From contig NC_135195.1 of the NCBI RefSeq assembly GCF_050948175.1, positions 3,438,001 through 3,502,000 of the forward strand: a stretch of 64,000 bases of DNA. The letters are read 5' to 3'. The translations under genes were made by a program, and so were the position numbers. A model generated the notes under the pieces. It made no database searches and was not told where the DNA came from. It worked only from the letters and a program-made list of their open reading frames with translations. Of the stretch, positions 51,815 through 64,000 are shown piece by piece (the first letter of the stretch is position 1; every line of letters begins with the position of its first letter). This DNA comes from Xylocopa sonorina (lineage: Eukaryota; Arthropoda; Insecta; Hymenoptera; Apidae).

Positions 51815-54800
51815 GAGGAGGAGGAAACGTCGACATCCATCATCCGTGGAAACTGAATCTCAGCGCTTGGCGAGGTGTCCTTGCTCTGGCTCTATTTTCG
51901 AACGATCCTGGTTACCCTGCGTATATACGCAACTGCTGAGACAGTGGTGAACGAACCGCCAGATATGGGAGATTATTTTCAAATGACAAGTGTTAAATGG
52001 AGTCGCGAGTAGAAAAGCGATGTTCGAGCCTGGATTTCAAACCTTGTTATCTTCCTGTGGCGCAATTCTGAATTACTGCCCGAATAAATCTTTGGCCCGT
52101 GTCGGTGGTTTTATCAATTTTTTAATAATACATGGCGCGGGGATTTTTGCTCGCTGTAAATTAATTTCGCGTTCACTCGAAGAGTTTAGCATGCAGATCG
52201 ATGCGGTTTTTCATCGATACCGCCGGAGCGGGCGCAGTATCGCTGCCACGCGGGTAAATGAAAGTACAAATTATTCCGCGCTGTACGGCTCGCTCGTTCG
52301 CGGCGAAATGGTTAATCATCCGTACGAATCAGGAAATGTAGTTATCGTTAGTGGATGGAGGGAAGGCAATTTCGACAACGAGACACGGAGGGTCGCATAA
52401 ATTCGACGGCGCGCAGAGAGCCACGCCGTAAAACCAACTGCGGATTGTACGCGGCAATGCAAGGTGCACCGTCCACGGAGATCGTTTTTGCCAACGTCCG
52501 CGGGGCCGAGCGCCAACAAACCGGCCCCGTCCTCTTGCCAACGCTGTCTTTCGCTTCTTATCGCGCGGTCGTAAAGTGCAGTTCGCTCTTGATAATAGCA
52601 CGTAACGAAAGGCGAGTCTCGAATTATCGCAATAACGCACTTCGCGATACGTCCACGGGAAACGTCCGCGCCAAAGGGATCCTCCTGCTGGCGCTGGTAA
52701 ACGGGTGCGTCGGGAAATGTAATATCTTTCCTTAACGTTGTTGCGTTACACTTTTAGTGGACGATTCGTCACGGCACTCCCGCTTATTTCCTCTTTTTTC
52801 TACTTTATTCGCAAATTGTTCTTCGAGGTCCGATAAAACAGTCGAGTCTGCTACGATTTGTATTGAAATCTTTGCTATTGCTCCTCTTTCGAAATTAATA
52901 TCGATCAAATTCGTGTAAGAAGATTCTCGAACGAGCTGGCAAATCCTTCTGCAATTAGTATCAAATTCTCCGTTCCAGTTACTCGACGAACAGCAATCGC
53001 ACGATCGCCAAACCTAACCGTCGTCGAGCTGAAAAAGAAATCAATTTGGGCTCGCGTTTCAATCGCGTCGGATTAGAAACCACGACTGGTTCTTCTTTTT
53101 TTTCCCCCCCTGTTCCCCTTCCTCTCTCGATCCGCCGAAATCGTGCCAGGTGCGAGGTTATGCAAGTTGCCGGGTCCCTGTTGTTCCTGGTGATTGGAAA
53201 TCGCTTTTGTCGTTAAGCCAAATCGCATTTCTAGATTGCCTCGTTACCTCGAGCTATTCTGGACACCTCGGACAACACCGAGCAACCGGGGAACGAACGA
53301 GAAGGGATCGGTTAAAGCCCTGTATTGCGAAAGCCTCGTCCAATTATCAGCGTCTACAGGGTTCAAAGCAGTCGCTCCTTTATTGTGTTTACTGATTGCT
53401 GACGACGCTCCAGAAGGTAGCTTCGCTTATGCGGGACGGGGGGCGGCCACTCGATATCCAAACACCCGAATTTTCAGTCCTCTCCTCTATTCAGATACGC
53501 CGTTCCTTCGCCTGCATTAATACGGAACCGGGATTCCATTTAACTTATAATATCGCATATCGGTTTTAGTGCAAAACTGATGCAGTAGCTCCCCGAGCTT
53601 AGACGCTGCGCTGCTCCAAACGGAATTATTTACCGCGAAAATTGCCAGTCCTTCGATATACTTCGATTCGATATCGTGAATTCTCCCCGTTCTTCGTTAA
53701 TCGACGAGCCTTCGAAGTATATTTCATCGATCGACACGACTTTTCAAATTTCATTCGATTAGACGAACTGTTGCAGCCTCCTCGACGTTATCCTTGATTT
53801 GTAAGGATTTATCAATAATTTTAGACGATGTCCTTCTACAATCGCAAGCACCTATGTTTGCCTATGCGATGCAATCAGCGAAATCTAATAAAAATCATTC
53901 GCCTCTGTCGATGAAAATTTCACGACATCCCCTCGGATCGTTCATTTCACGTTCGACTACCGGCTACGTAACTTGGATCGAACTTCGAACCGTCCTGTCG
54001 TTCCTCCTGCACGGTATATCGACTGGCCGCGTGTCGGGTTAGCAGGTCAGCCAAACAACTTTTAAATTCCCCCGCACGACGATACCTTCGGTCATTGGCA
54101 TAACGAGAAGGAAACTTGGCTGACTGAAGAACAGAGCTACGAAAAGAAAGAGAGGATCGCGTTGGTGTGGGGGGTGAAAAGAATTCTTGCGAACCCAAGT
54201 AAGTACTCGCGACGGTGCCCGCCAGGACGACGAAGAATAGCGAGCGTCGAACAGAAAGACGGTGCGGCGGAAAGTTCGAAAATTCGTTGAAGCCACGCCA
54301 AGTCCGACGTGGTATACAGAGGGTAGAAAATGGCGGACAGAGAGTCACGTTTGTCTTACAGTTCTTGCGGGGCTTAGCGCCGCTCGCCCCCGTTGCTACC
54401 GTTTGTTCTTTTGATTCTTTCCAGTCACTTCACCGCCATCGCCGTCCACCTACCCTCCCTTCACGGACTAACCCCGGGAATCTTCCTGTGAAAAGTTTGG
54501 TTATTTAATTTCCTAGCCGCGGTCTGCCAGAGGAGTCTGCTCGACCCCGTCCCGCCGCTTCCTTTCGACCCCCTTCTTCCCTATCCGCGTTAAGGGACCG
54601 CCATTACGTTCACTGTCGGAGGAGCGTTTTTTTTCTGTCAACCCTCTTATCGCGCGTCGCAGATGACTGTCGAGTTGTGTTTCTCGCGAGCGGATTAACG
54701 GCTGATTTTTCGGTTCAGGGGGATCGCGATCGTTTCGTGGCAGTTGGAAGAAATTCCAGTTGTTACTTCCTGAAGAATGACTCCGTCGTCTGTTCCCGGT

Positions 54801-55574
54801 TAGATTATTATATCTTCTTCGTGTTGGTCAAAGAATTGCTTCCAAGTATTTCGCTGCGAACGAACCACGGATACAAATTGAAAAAGCACGATATCAAAAG
54901 GACAGTTACATCACGGAGACGGATACCCCGTGGAAAAATAATGTATCGTCACGCGCAACTTCTAGCAGTTACGCGAACTCGCACGCGAGCAATACTCCCC
55001 GGGTGACGATTTCCCGGAACTGCCCCTATCCTCGACACGGTTCCTTCGAACGCTCGTTATCATGCAAACGACGATGCACTGCGAGAAACCGTATCCGATA
55101 GGAGGGCGGACGGCTATGCGAATTCTCGAACGAACGGCGTATCGACTTCGGATACGGGGCAGCTTCTTCGCGAGCGCTGGGGGATAAGCATCTCTTTGGC
55201 CATTTTATAGACTCCGCGTCTGGCCGTTTCGGGGGCTTTTTCGTCGCGCCATTCAATAGTCACGCGCTATCCAAACGAATCTTGCCGCGCGAGGGTCCAA
55301 GGGGGTGGTACGTTCAGCCCGGATGTTCGTTGTATACACAACGGTCGCGATGGGACCGTGCGCCTGCAACTGCGATCCACTGGCAAAGTCCCCTCTATAC
55401 ACGTACATGGCTGCTCGATGGTGTGCTTGGGACATACCAACGCCGGCGTATAATTCAGTTTTACCCTGAAACGACTCATTTATATGCGTTCGTTTGATTG
55501 AATCTCTCCCGCGCAGCTCTGGCTCCCTCTTCGCTTCCTTTCCTTTCCCCTTTTGGTCTCTCCCTTCCATATGG

Positions 55575-55598
55575 CTCTCTCTCTCTTTCTCTCTTTCT
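55575..55598. repeat. CT-rich microsatellite, interrupted
   Basis: CT units broken by TTT. Read on the minus strand it produces the Lys/Arg/Glu-rich middle of a 213-residue open frame, which I do not regard as a gene. Confidence 0.88.
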
Positions 55599-57509
55599 CG
55601 CTTCTCCTTCACTTTTACTGGATCTCTGTTTCCAGGGGAAGAGAAAACGCAGAGATAGAGATGCTGTCTATTTCTTCTGTTCTTATGTATGGAAAATGAG
55701 ACGGAGAAAATAGAGAGAAAGGGTGAAGAAGATGTTTCTACTTCCTTTCCAGGGGAATAGTAACGTGGAATGAAAGAGCGAGAGAAGGGAAATTTCTCCC
55801 TCTCTATGTTAACTAGAAAAGAGGAAGCACAGGGACGGAGTAAGGGAGAAGAGGATATCTCGATTTTTTCCTTCTCTCCCTCCCTCAAATTCAACCCTCC
55901 GCCCCGCCGTTTCTCCTGTTTCCACCCTCGTCAACACCAACGCGGTTAGCTGTTTCAATTTCCCCTTGCCGCACAAAACTGAAAGGCGTGCCCGTCATCT
56001 GCCGTGTCCTCTCGCTACGCTTCCACTTTCGCACCCCCTGCACGGCGGTCTGCCCGTCGTCGTTTCCACCGTTCCAGGCACACCGTCTACGACCGTCGAC
56101 GTCCATCCTTCTGTCACGGATATCGTTACAGTCGCATAGATTATACGGAGTGCCTCGTACAACTCAGGAGGCGATACAAAATTCTACCTTCACTTTCGAC
56201 TTCTCTGTCTTTTTCTACGCATCGTCATCACCCTGTGATTCTGGTACGATCATCGTGGCAATTACTGGCTCGCGTTGCTACGTATTCGACTATGATTATC
56301 GCCTTGAAACAGATCGAGTTCGTTCGCTGCGTTCGATTGTAGTCGACGGTTTTCCAGGAATACCACCAGCGATTCTCGGCTCTCAGCCCCTCTATATCGG
56401 TTCGTGCTTAGAGGCAATTCGGCGGCGAAGCCCGCGGAACGATCGTCTGGCGGGAGTAATGGCCAGTTGATTCGACGGAACTCGCTCTGTAGATTGCTTG
56501 GGCTCTTTAAAAAACTTCTCACGTTAGATTCCGTTTAAAAAGATGCTTTTTATAGGTTGCTCGGTGCCGATTATACACAGTGTCGCATAGTATGCAGTTG
56601 CATTTGCATCCTCAGGGTGCACCGTTGCACCTTCTATCTCCAATCGTATTTAAAAGAATACATCGTGTGCGACGAATGAAATTTAACTGAACGTGGACGA
56701 TGTTATCGTTTCTGTCGCCACGAGCCTATACATTTTCCTTGAACCCTGTTACACAAGAATGTGCACCGTCCTTCCTTTTTTCCTTTTCGCTTATCGATTT
56801 TACTGTCGCTCAGTTTCTCTTTTACCGATGAAATTCAATTTGTCACGCGCGAGGGAAGCTTACTTGAAATTGAAGTTCACAGCACTTTCCGCGCGGTATT
56901 TTTGTTTTACGCCGACCGCCTCGCGTCTTACGCGGAATTTCCGCCGTAGAGACAAGCGCGAGTTAACGCAATTTCGCCGTGCCACCAAAGCGGGGGGTGG
57001 AAGCGCGTAAAACGCGACTGATTATCCGGCAGGAATCGAAACGACGAAGGGTTTCGCTGAAGGCGGCCCGCGCTGCGGCTCGGGATGTACGGCTAATGCA
57101 ATTATATCTCCACCCTCTGACTTTCGGCTCATGAATATCACCGTTTGATTTGTATAATGCCGCGTTATTGTTCCGGAATCGAGGGGTGGGGACATTTTGT
57201 ATCGAATATCTCGAACCAAATTGATTCCGACGCCGCGCGCCGCCACGGACGGGGGTGAAGCTTTGAAGAAAACGCTGCGTTTCCAATTTGTCGAAGTAAA
57301 AAGAAGAGGAACAATTATTTGCATCCCTCTCCCTCCCTGTACGGAAATATTTCTGAATCGTGTAAATTTTTCGCTCTGAATATTCACCTCGCGCTAGCCC
57401 GACAACGTATCTATATGTATATATTTTTCACGGCTGGGAATGTATTTGATGAAATTACAGAACGAAACTATCTCGATGGAGCGTTAATTAAAACGGTGGA
57501 AAGTTTCAT

Positions 57510-57535
57510 CTTTTTTTTTTCTTTTTTCTTTTTCC
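57510..57535. repeat. Poly-T tract with C interruptions
   Basis: A T-rich tract that could serve as a pyrimidine tract, but no AG followed by an open exon with a donor comes after it. Confidence 0.88.
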
Positions 57536-59209
57536 TCGTCCCATGCATATTTCAGTAGAAATTATTCAATATCGATGTCCCGACGATATTACGGCCGAGC
57601 GTTGAAAGCTAAGAAAAGTTTGAGAATCATTACCGTCTCTGTTCGTTTCACCGTAGCGCCTTCAATCAAGCTCCGTTGTCTAGACAATTAACCAGACGGT
57701 CGATGCAATTAAAAGCAATTGTTACGAGCGCGTGTGTGGGCGCGCTAGAGACAGCGCGACTGGGAATTAATGCTCCTGCATTAGAACAAACGGAGCGTTC
57801 GCCAGACATCCTGGATTTCGATAATTATTTTACCCACGAAAATTCATGTTCGCACGTCGCTCGCTGCATACAAACCGATCACACGATCACCGTAACGACG
57901 ACTATCTTCGTTATCTTGGGAATTTTACGAAACTACAACTCCTCTATTTAAAACCTCGATGAACTTCGCAAACATTGAACTCCAGTCGTACCATCTCCAT
58001 TAATCGCTTTCATACTTTACAATCACCCCTTACAAAATTACCCGCTGATTTCTCATCGACTCTCACCGCGATATTACGCATTCCGGTTACCCTCGAAGAC
58101 ACAAAGGAAATCTCTGCGAACGCTCACCCCTTTGTATTGAAAAAAGGGCTCGTTTCTTGGATCTTTCATTATATCGCGGACGAGATATTTCGTTTTCCCG
58201 TATTAACGCGAGTAATTGACGTCTCGAGGGTGGCCTCGGTTGGCACGCATCGATCCGTCCCGGACACCGCGCGAAATGCTTTTCAGTATAGGCCGTTTAT
58301 TCCGGTTGCTTGCCCGCCCACGGTAACTAATTACTTCAGTTAACTGCTCGTGAAAAATGCACTACTGGCCGAATCCCCTGAAACGGAATGCATAATCAGG
58401 CCAGGAATTGGACGGCGATCGGAGGGCAGACGAATATAGCGCGTATAACGTGTGTATGACCGGGGCGAGCGGGGGTTGTTACAGGCTCGATCGTTTCGAA
58501 CGGACATCACTGTAATCACTGGTAATGCAGATGGCGGTTCGTCCTGGGTATGGGCGCATCGACAATCAGCTGTATAATTAGAGAGGCCTCGCCCACCAAT
58601 TAAGCCGCATTCATTGGATGGCGATCGTTAGCCCCGCGGTTAAGCATATTGCCGTGAAAAATGTACACGGACCCCGTTAAACGTTGCTTAACACGGCCGT
58701 TGACGCGATTATCGATCCGGCTGAAGAATGACGGGGTTTCGGTCAGTTGGACCGCGAGTGCATACGTCGATACGATCGTTATCGCCTTGGGCAAGAACGA
58801 AAGAATGGAGAACACGTGTCTGTCAGTATTGGTAAGTCTCTCGTATGAATAGAATAATTATTGTATACTGAATCGTCGCGTCAGTCGCAAGTAAACTTAG
58901 CCTTGTGTTGCTCGACGATTTTATTGAAGCTTGGTACAGTTGTTAGAGTAGCTGAAAATATTGATAGTCGTCGAGACACAGTATCTACAATCGACGAGAA
59001 GAGGGCAACTTCGATTTAACTGAAATCGGGTAAATATACTGCTATTTTTATTCTTGCGCGACGTAAATGTCAACCGTTCCAAGTATGACGGCGGTTTTAA
59101 AAATGGCAAAGCCAGAATCGGTGCATTTACAAAGAGAGCAGCCACAAAAGGTCCCTCGCAGAAGGATAAAAATTTCGAATCGACATCCAGTTAGATGCAC
59201 CGCAATAAA

Positions 59210-59232
59210 ATCGTGAGCGTCACGCTCGCGAT
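59210..59232. repeat. Near-perfect palindrome, 11-bp arms, one mismatch
   Basis: ATCGTGAGCGT and ACGCTCGCGAT are separated by a single C, with one A/G difference. The centre is too small for a hairpin loop unless inner pairs open, so a dimeric protein site is the simpler reading. Confidence 0.8.
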
Positions 59233-60640
59233 GCGTGTTAACGTGGAAAAAAATATCGGAACCCTTTTGTGCTGCAATCATACTCGGCAGTTTGATCAAA
59301 CACTTTGATAAAAATATCAGTTGAACATTTTTCTGGCATTTAGATCGTTTCTTTTTTTCCCCCCGTCCCAACATTTATCGATCACCGTTCCGCTACATGC
59401 ATTTTTAAATTTGTAACGCGTACAGCTGGAACCTACAACTGTTCGAGTATCCGAATGCACCGTATCACGCGTCGACGTAACACTTTCGTCGATCTGATAC
59501 GTTGAAACGCGCGAACGTTGCGACGTCTAACCGCGAGAGAACGCTCGACGAAACGCTCGACCATCGTCAAACGAGAGTTGCAAAAAGAAAGTGCCTCGGC
59601 GGTGAAACAACCCGGTTGAAAGGAATCCAAATTTCATTAGTTCGCGGATCGATCGCGGCAAGCGAGCAGAAAGGAACGCAATGAAAGCATTCGAACTTAC
59701 TTTGTAGGAAACGGCACGCTCTTTATCGTTTCAAAAATCAAACAGGAAACGCGCAAGTTTTCACAGTTGAAATGTACGACGTTTCATTAGTCGATACGTG
59801 TTCCACGTTAGCATTATTTTTCCCTCGAAATTTCTTTATTCGATATTAAAATCTCCGCAATAATTCTTTCGAAATGATAAGTTTAAAAAATTAAAAAATT
59901 AAATGTTTTAAGGATAGACAAAATTCTTAAAACAGTGCTTACGTTCGGTAATATCGTTCATAAGCTCGAAAGTACATCCTGCCTCTGCCATCGCTCGTGG
60001 TTGCAGAAGATCGCGGTCACTACCGAAGTTTACAGCAGTCACGTCGAGAAGAAAAGGATTTCCTCTCGTTCGCCTTATCGAGAACGATTCTGCTCGATGG
60101 GCGAGCACCGCCTCGCACGATTACCTGCCTCTCCCGACATCTATTCCGCCCTTTCGATCCTGTAAAGAACAAACAACCGTTGCGCCGCGGCTCGATCCGC
60201 GCTTTACACGCCCCAATTTCGACGTGATCGATCTTTGCTCCGTGCAGGATCCCTCCTCGACGTCGTTACAAAACGACCGTGATCCGGCTGAACGATCGCG
60301 ACGCTTCGTCTTGCCGGCTGGCATTCCGACCGAGAAAGAGAAAGTACGCTCATTTCACGCGTTACGTTCGCCAGCCAACATTTTCGAGGCTGTTCGAGAC
60401 CTTTAAGTGACTTTTACCTTTTTGGTACTCGAGAGATTTCGACAGAGAAGAGCATAGAAAGTGAATCGTTCGTGTTTCCATGCGAGTTCAGGTACCGAGT
60501 ATCGAAAATATTTTTATTTTTCTGAAATTGGAGAGAAAATGATACTCGACTAGACGATAGACGATGTTAATAACTCGTGAAAATATGAATAAGAAAATTT
60601 CTCGTCTCTCCTCGTGTTTGCGCTCGTCCAACGTGCCGAG

Positions 60641-60656
60641 AATTTTTCGAAAAATT
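60641..60656. repeat. Perfect 16-bp palindrome
   Basis: AATTTTTC followed by GAAAAATT with no spacer. No functional context was seen. Confidence 0.88.
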
Positions 60657-60881
60657 TTTCCCAATAAGTCAACGCGTTCCAATTACGAAGCCGCAAAAAA
60701 CTGGCCGCTCTAAACGCTTCCTCGTCGCCCGCATCGATTACGTTTTCCAATAAAGTCGTTCATAAATCAGATTTCGCGGGCAAGACGCCGGCCCCGGCGT
60801 TAAATTCACCGCGCCAACTTCCGCGCGCGCCTCGCCTCGGTTTTATGAAACCGCCATCCGAGAGGCGAGAGCGGGACGACG

Positions 60882-60906
60882 AAAAAAAAAGAAAAAAAAA
60901 AAAAAA
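60882..60906. repeat. Poly-A tract with one G
   Basis: Nine A, one G, then fifteen A. There is no neighbouring element body or target duplication to show a retroposition event. Confidence 0.9.
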
Positions 60907-61850
60907 CTACAAAAAGCCCCCATCGTCGTCGTGCGAGGTTCATTTTATCGAGGGGTGCCTGGCGTGATCCATCTCTTTTAGACTCGGTCCACCTTGCGTC
61001 CGCCGCGTACGAACGAACACCCTGACCGCGATGGCGGGGCGAGAGAGACGCGTCTGTAGTCCGCGCGGAGATGCGCCGGGGCAAAGTGTTCGACGTCGAA
61101 CCGCCTCTTTTCCGCCGGCTAATATTTTTATTATTATCCGTGGGCGTCTATCGCGTCGATATGGAGGATGTATCGGCAGCTGTCGCCCGTTCGAGCTTCC
61201 TCGCGCGTTCGTGTACGCGTAGAACCAGGGGGTTGCGCGAAGGGTCTGTACAGGGTGTTCGATGAAATAGCGATTCCTCGGTAGAGAAATAAAGTTCCCG
61301 TGCTGCTTTCATTTCGCGGAGAACAACCAGTTATCCGCTGCATCTGTGATTGCAGTTTCTCGTTTCGATTTGAAGGGTAACATTGACTAGCAACGAACAA
61401 ACCACGCGTATCGCTATTTATCAGACGCTGTATAGGTAACCACCGCCTTCCATGACGGACAGAGTTTAATACGGGCGGATGACCGTAAAGCCCCGGTTTC
61501 GCTAGGCAAGAGGAAGGTAGTAGAAGGCAGAAACACGGCGAGGCAGAGGAGTAGGTCGGCTAAGGGCGTGCGAGGGTGGGCGTCGGGGCGGTCCAGGTGT
61601 CGATATAATCGAGAGGCTCGCTTGGCATCAAAGTGCCCCGGCGTGGCGTACTCGTAGCGCATAGTCCGGTGGTAGCCGACGACACAACGGCGACAACCGG
61701 CGGCCCTCGTTAACGCAAAAACGCGAGAGATGATGGATGGATGCTAAATTGCATTAATTAAATCCACCGTGACACCCTAGGCCAGCCAGCGTTGGTATCA
61801 CTCGTCGGCTACGGGGCTGGTTGTCTGTGATCGAGGCGTGAGCCGTTTAA

Positions 61851-61883
61851 CGGGGTGTGGGTCACTTTGATGATTACACCCCG
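61851..61883. repeat. Inverted repeat, 8-bp arms, 17-base loop
   Basis: CGGGGTGT and ACACCCCG flank 17 bases, in a block that also contains an AT-rich GCATTAATTAAAT motif at about 61751. No RNA family was recognised. Confidence 0.75.
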
Positions 61884-64000
61884 GTCGAGACCACTCCTTA
61901 CCCCTTTCGCCCCGTTCCTAAAGGCGGTACGCCTGCGGGGCCTCTCCAACCTGACGCGCAGAGAGGCGAACCCACGTTAGAAACGAGCTACAACGCTTCT
62001 CTCGCCTCGATCTTCCGGCTGCACCGACGGAACGCGTCTTAACTATCAAAGTCGCCACCCCTCATCTGGATTAGGCCGCAACGCGAGACGACTCGGCTGA
62101 GAGTGCTCCACGAGAAGGATACCAGGGATCCTTTTGTCGTTATTGAATGTCGACCTTACTCGTCGTCTCGGTCGACCGTTCGAAACCTTGGCACAATTTC
62201 GCGCGCCTCCATCGACTGGGTTCCCTTTGATCGTGATTCGTTTAGCGATTCCAAGGGTGGGACGCGGCGTCCGCGCCTCGACTCTATCGGAAAGTAATTT
62301 TCTTCCCGACGCGGATCGATCGATTGTTGGTTTCGATCGATTGTACGCGGTGTGTTTAAATACTTCGCAGCGGAGGAAACGACCTGGCGAATCGCTCAAT
62401 GGTGAAATATATTTTTCTACAGAGCGAAGTCAATTATACGGGGCGGTCGTTCGGGACCCGTTTCTTTGAATGGCGCGCAACAGCCTGCGGTGAGCCCACT
62501 CTCGCGTTTATTCAAATTTAATAACTTTGCGAGCCGCCCCGTGAAATTGTACTCCCGGGAGATGTGTATCGAGAGAATGGCTCTTAACGATTTCTCGAAT
62601 TCTTCTTTTCCACCGCCGTCTTTGTTAGGTTATTCCGAAAGCCGCCGTGAGATTGCGAACTCTTTACTCATCGAATACAATGTACCTTTATAGGAATTCA
62701 ATATTCTCGAGTATTAAGGAAGTCGTTTGGAGACTGGAAAAAATAGAAATTAATCGATGCCATGCCTATGTTTTAAAGACTTTTCCGAGTCGCAGAAAGA
62801 CGTTCTAAAACTACGATCGTTGGTGATTAATTAGAGTACGCCGGTCGATATTGATTCAATATCATCCGAGAGATTGCATCGTCGGTGATTGCTAAAAGAA
62901 AAATTTCCAGGGGCTTCGCTAAACGCCACTCGATAATTAGAAACTTTCAGATTCCGACAGAGGCGTCCGCGTAATCACTCGGATCTCGCGTAGCTGCGGA
63001 ATTGAAAAGATTCGAGAAAAGAAGAAGGAACAGGTTCGAGGGAACAAAACACCGGCCCGTTTACAGCCGTTGTGCTCCGAGTTTCGGTGGGCAGGGGTGG
63101 AATTAAACGAGATCATCCTTCCGATGTACCTTTTGGAAATTGCGTTTCTCCCTTTGATGTTTCTAATTCGATCCGCGTGAACGGCGAAGAAAGAGGCGCG
63201 GGACTAAGTGGATCTGGCCGAATGAAAGAACACCGGGCGCGAGGCTCGCGTGGCAAAGTAAGACATTATCCGGGGTCGACGGGGTGCCCGTTGGAATCAT
63301 CGGATTCAGGCTCTTCGACTTCAAGAACGAGATGATGAGATCCTCGACGCTGTCGTGTACCATGTGTTTCGCCACGGAGATAAGTGAGGGTTACGACGCC
63401 GTGGGTATTGGGTGTAATTTAGTGGGCTGAGACCTCGACGATGTTTTGCAGTCGGAAGAAAAAAAGATGGCCGGTCAAAGGGCCGGAGGAATGGAAGCGG
63501 GGTTCGTCCGCGTCGTCCGTGGGGTAGTGTCTTCTGCGGTGTTCTACCAGCCTCGATTATTCCTGGAATAAATGCGAATTCGCTGTTTCTCGCGGTTAAA
63601 AAGGGGGATAGGTAGGAATAATAAAAGGCAAGGGAGTCTGGGGCAATCAAGTTACCAGTCGCATGCTCGCGTGCAGCGGTCGGATGGGAACGTCGCTTTT
63701 CGTGGCGTAGATCGATGTCGTGAAGCAATTGGGACGGTTAGTTTGTCGCAATTAGCGATCGTAATGACGATCTAATGATCCCCGTGAATTGGCGTTTCTT
63801 AGCTGGCGAGAGATCGACGCGAGGGACGCGGTTAATATTTCATCCCCGTGTGACGCGTTACAACGTCTAACGATTAAAAAGGGGAGAAAATTGGGTCGTC
63901 GTAATTGTTGAATTTTTAAATCTACTTCTCGCTTCCTTTTCCGCCCCCTCTAGCTTATTCTCGCTCCTTTTACACTCGACGGACACGTTGTTTGTTCAAT

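Larger units (their letters stand above)
48270..64000. other. Probable long first coding intron of the plus-strand gene; no further exon seen
   Basis: The donor at 48270 opens an intron whose end I could not find, so reading all of this as intron is an inference. I looked for phase-compatible exons between pyrimidine-tract acceptors and GTAAGT/GTGAGT donors. The only orderly candidate (58723-58829) is weak and is given in the findings. The stretch holds CT microsatellites, poly-T and poly-A tracts, a TA-rich run just inside the intron (48394-48410), and CpG-rich blocks at 51.4-51.8, 55.9-56.1 and 61.5-62.3 kb. Confidence 0.5.

Noticed and set aside
53947..54348. Minus-strand frame with a signal-like segment (RRSLFFVVLAGTVAS)
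   Set aside because: The hydrophobic run is internal, there is no suitable start or donor, and the rest is Ser/Arg-rich chance sequence.
55253..55894. 213-residue minus-strand open frame
   Set aside because: Its middle is the translated GA/CT microsatellite and purine-rich flank (Lys/Arg/Glu-rich). No domain, splice signal or signal peptide supports it.

Overview
This is a stretch of animal nuclear DNA, almost certainly from an insect. Open frames are short and unrelated to each other. The sequence is interrupted by homopolymer and CT/GA microsatellite tracts. The two credible coding pieces are exon fragments with GT donors, and at least one lies in very long non-coding flanks. There are no operons, ribosome binding sites, rRNA, convincing tRNA genes or CRISPR arrays. 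Base composition is mixed, with AT-rich blocks alternating with CpG-rich blocks, and CpG is abundant throughout. A hymenopteran (bee-like) source is my best guess, but it rests on texture only and no gene here identifies the species.

Layout. From 1 to about 29.9 kb I see no gene I can defend. The region holds simple repeats, a 37-bp tandem duplication near 28.8 kb, two short perfect hairpins near 16.7 and 18.3 kb, and one weak candidate minus-strand 5' exon at 7.5-7.85 kb. At 29.93-30.31 kb the minus strand carries a coding-like exon made of 10-11-residue repeats. It ends in a consensus splice donor but is broken by one extra base. From 30.3 to 48.1 kb the DNA is again non-coding. This part contains an unusual run of four perfect hairpins within 123 bp (33,057-33,179) and several isolated hairpins.

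The best-supported gene piece is the exon at 48,143-48,269 on the plus strand. It has a branch-site-like CTAAC, an acceptor, an ATG, a signal peptide and a phase-1 GTAAGT donor. It should be the first coding exon of a secreted or membrane protein whose 5'UTR exon(s) lie upstream and whose next exons lie beyond an intron I could not see ending. From 48,270 to 64,000 I read the sequence as probably the long first coding intron. It has several CT microsatellites, all with the pyrimidine strand on plus, and no convincing further exon.

The two coding pieces lie on opposite strands about 18 kb apart and nothing shows that they work together. Most long open frames here are chance frames in CpG-rich, stop-poor DNA. 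Exon calls were made by eye, so short exons without an obvious signature may have been missed.
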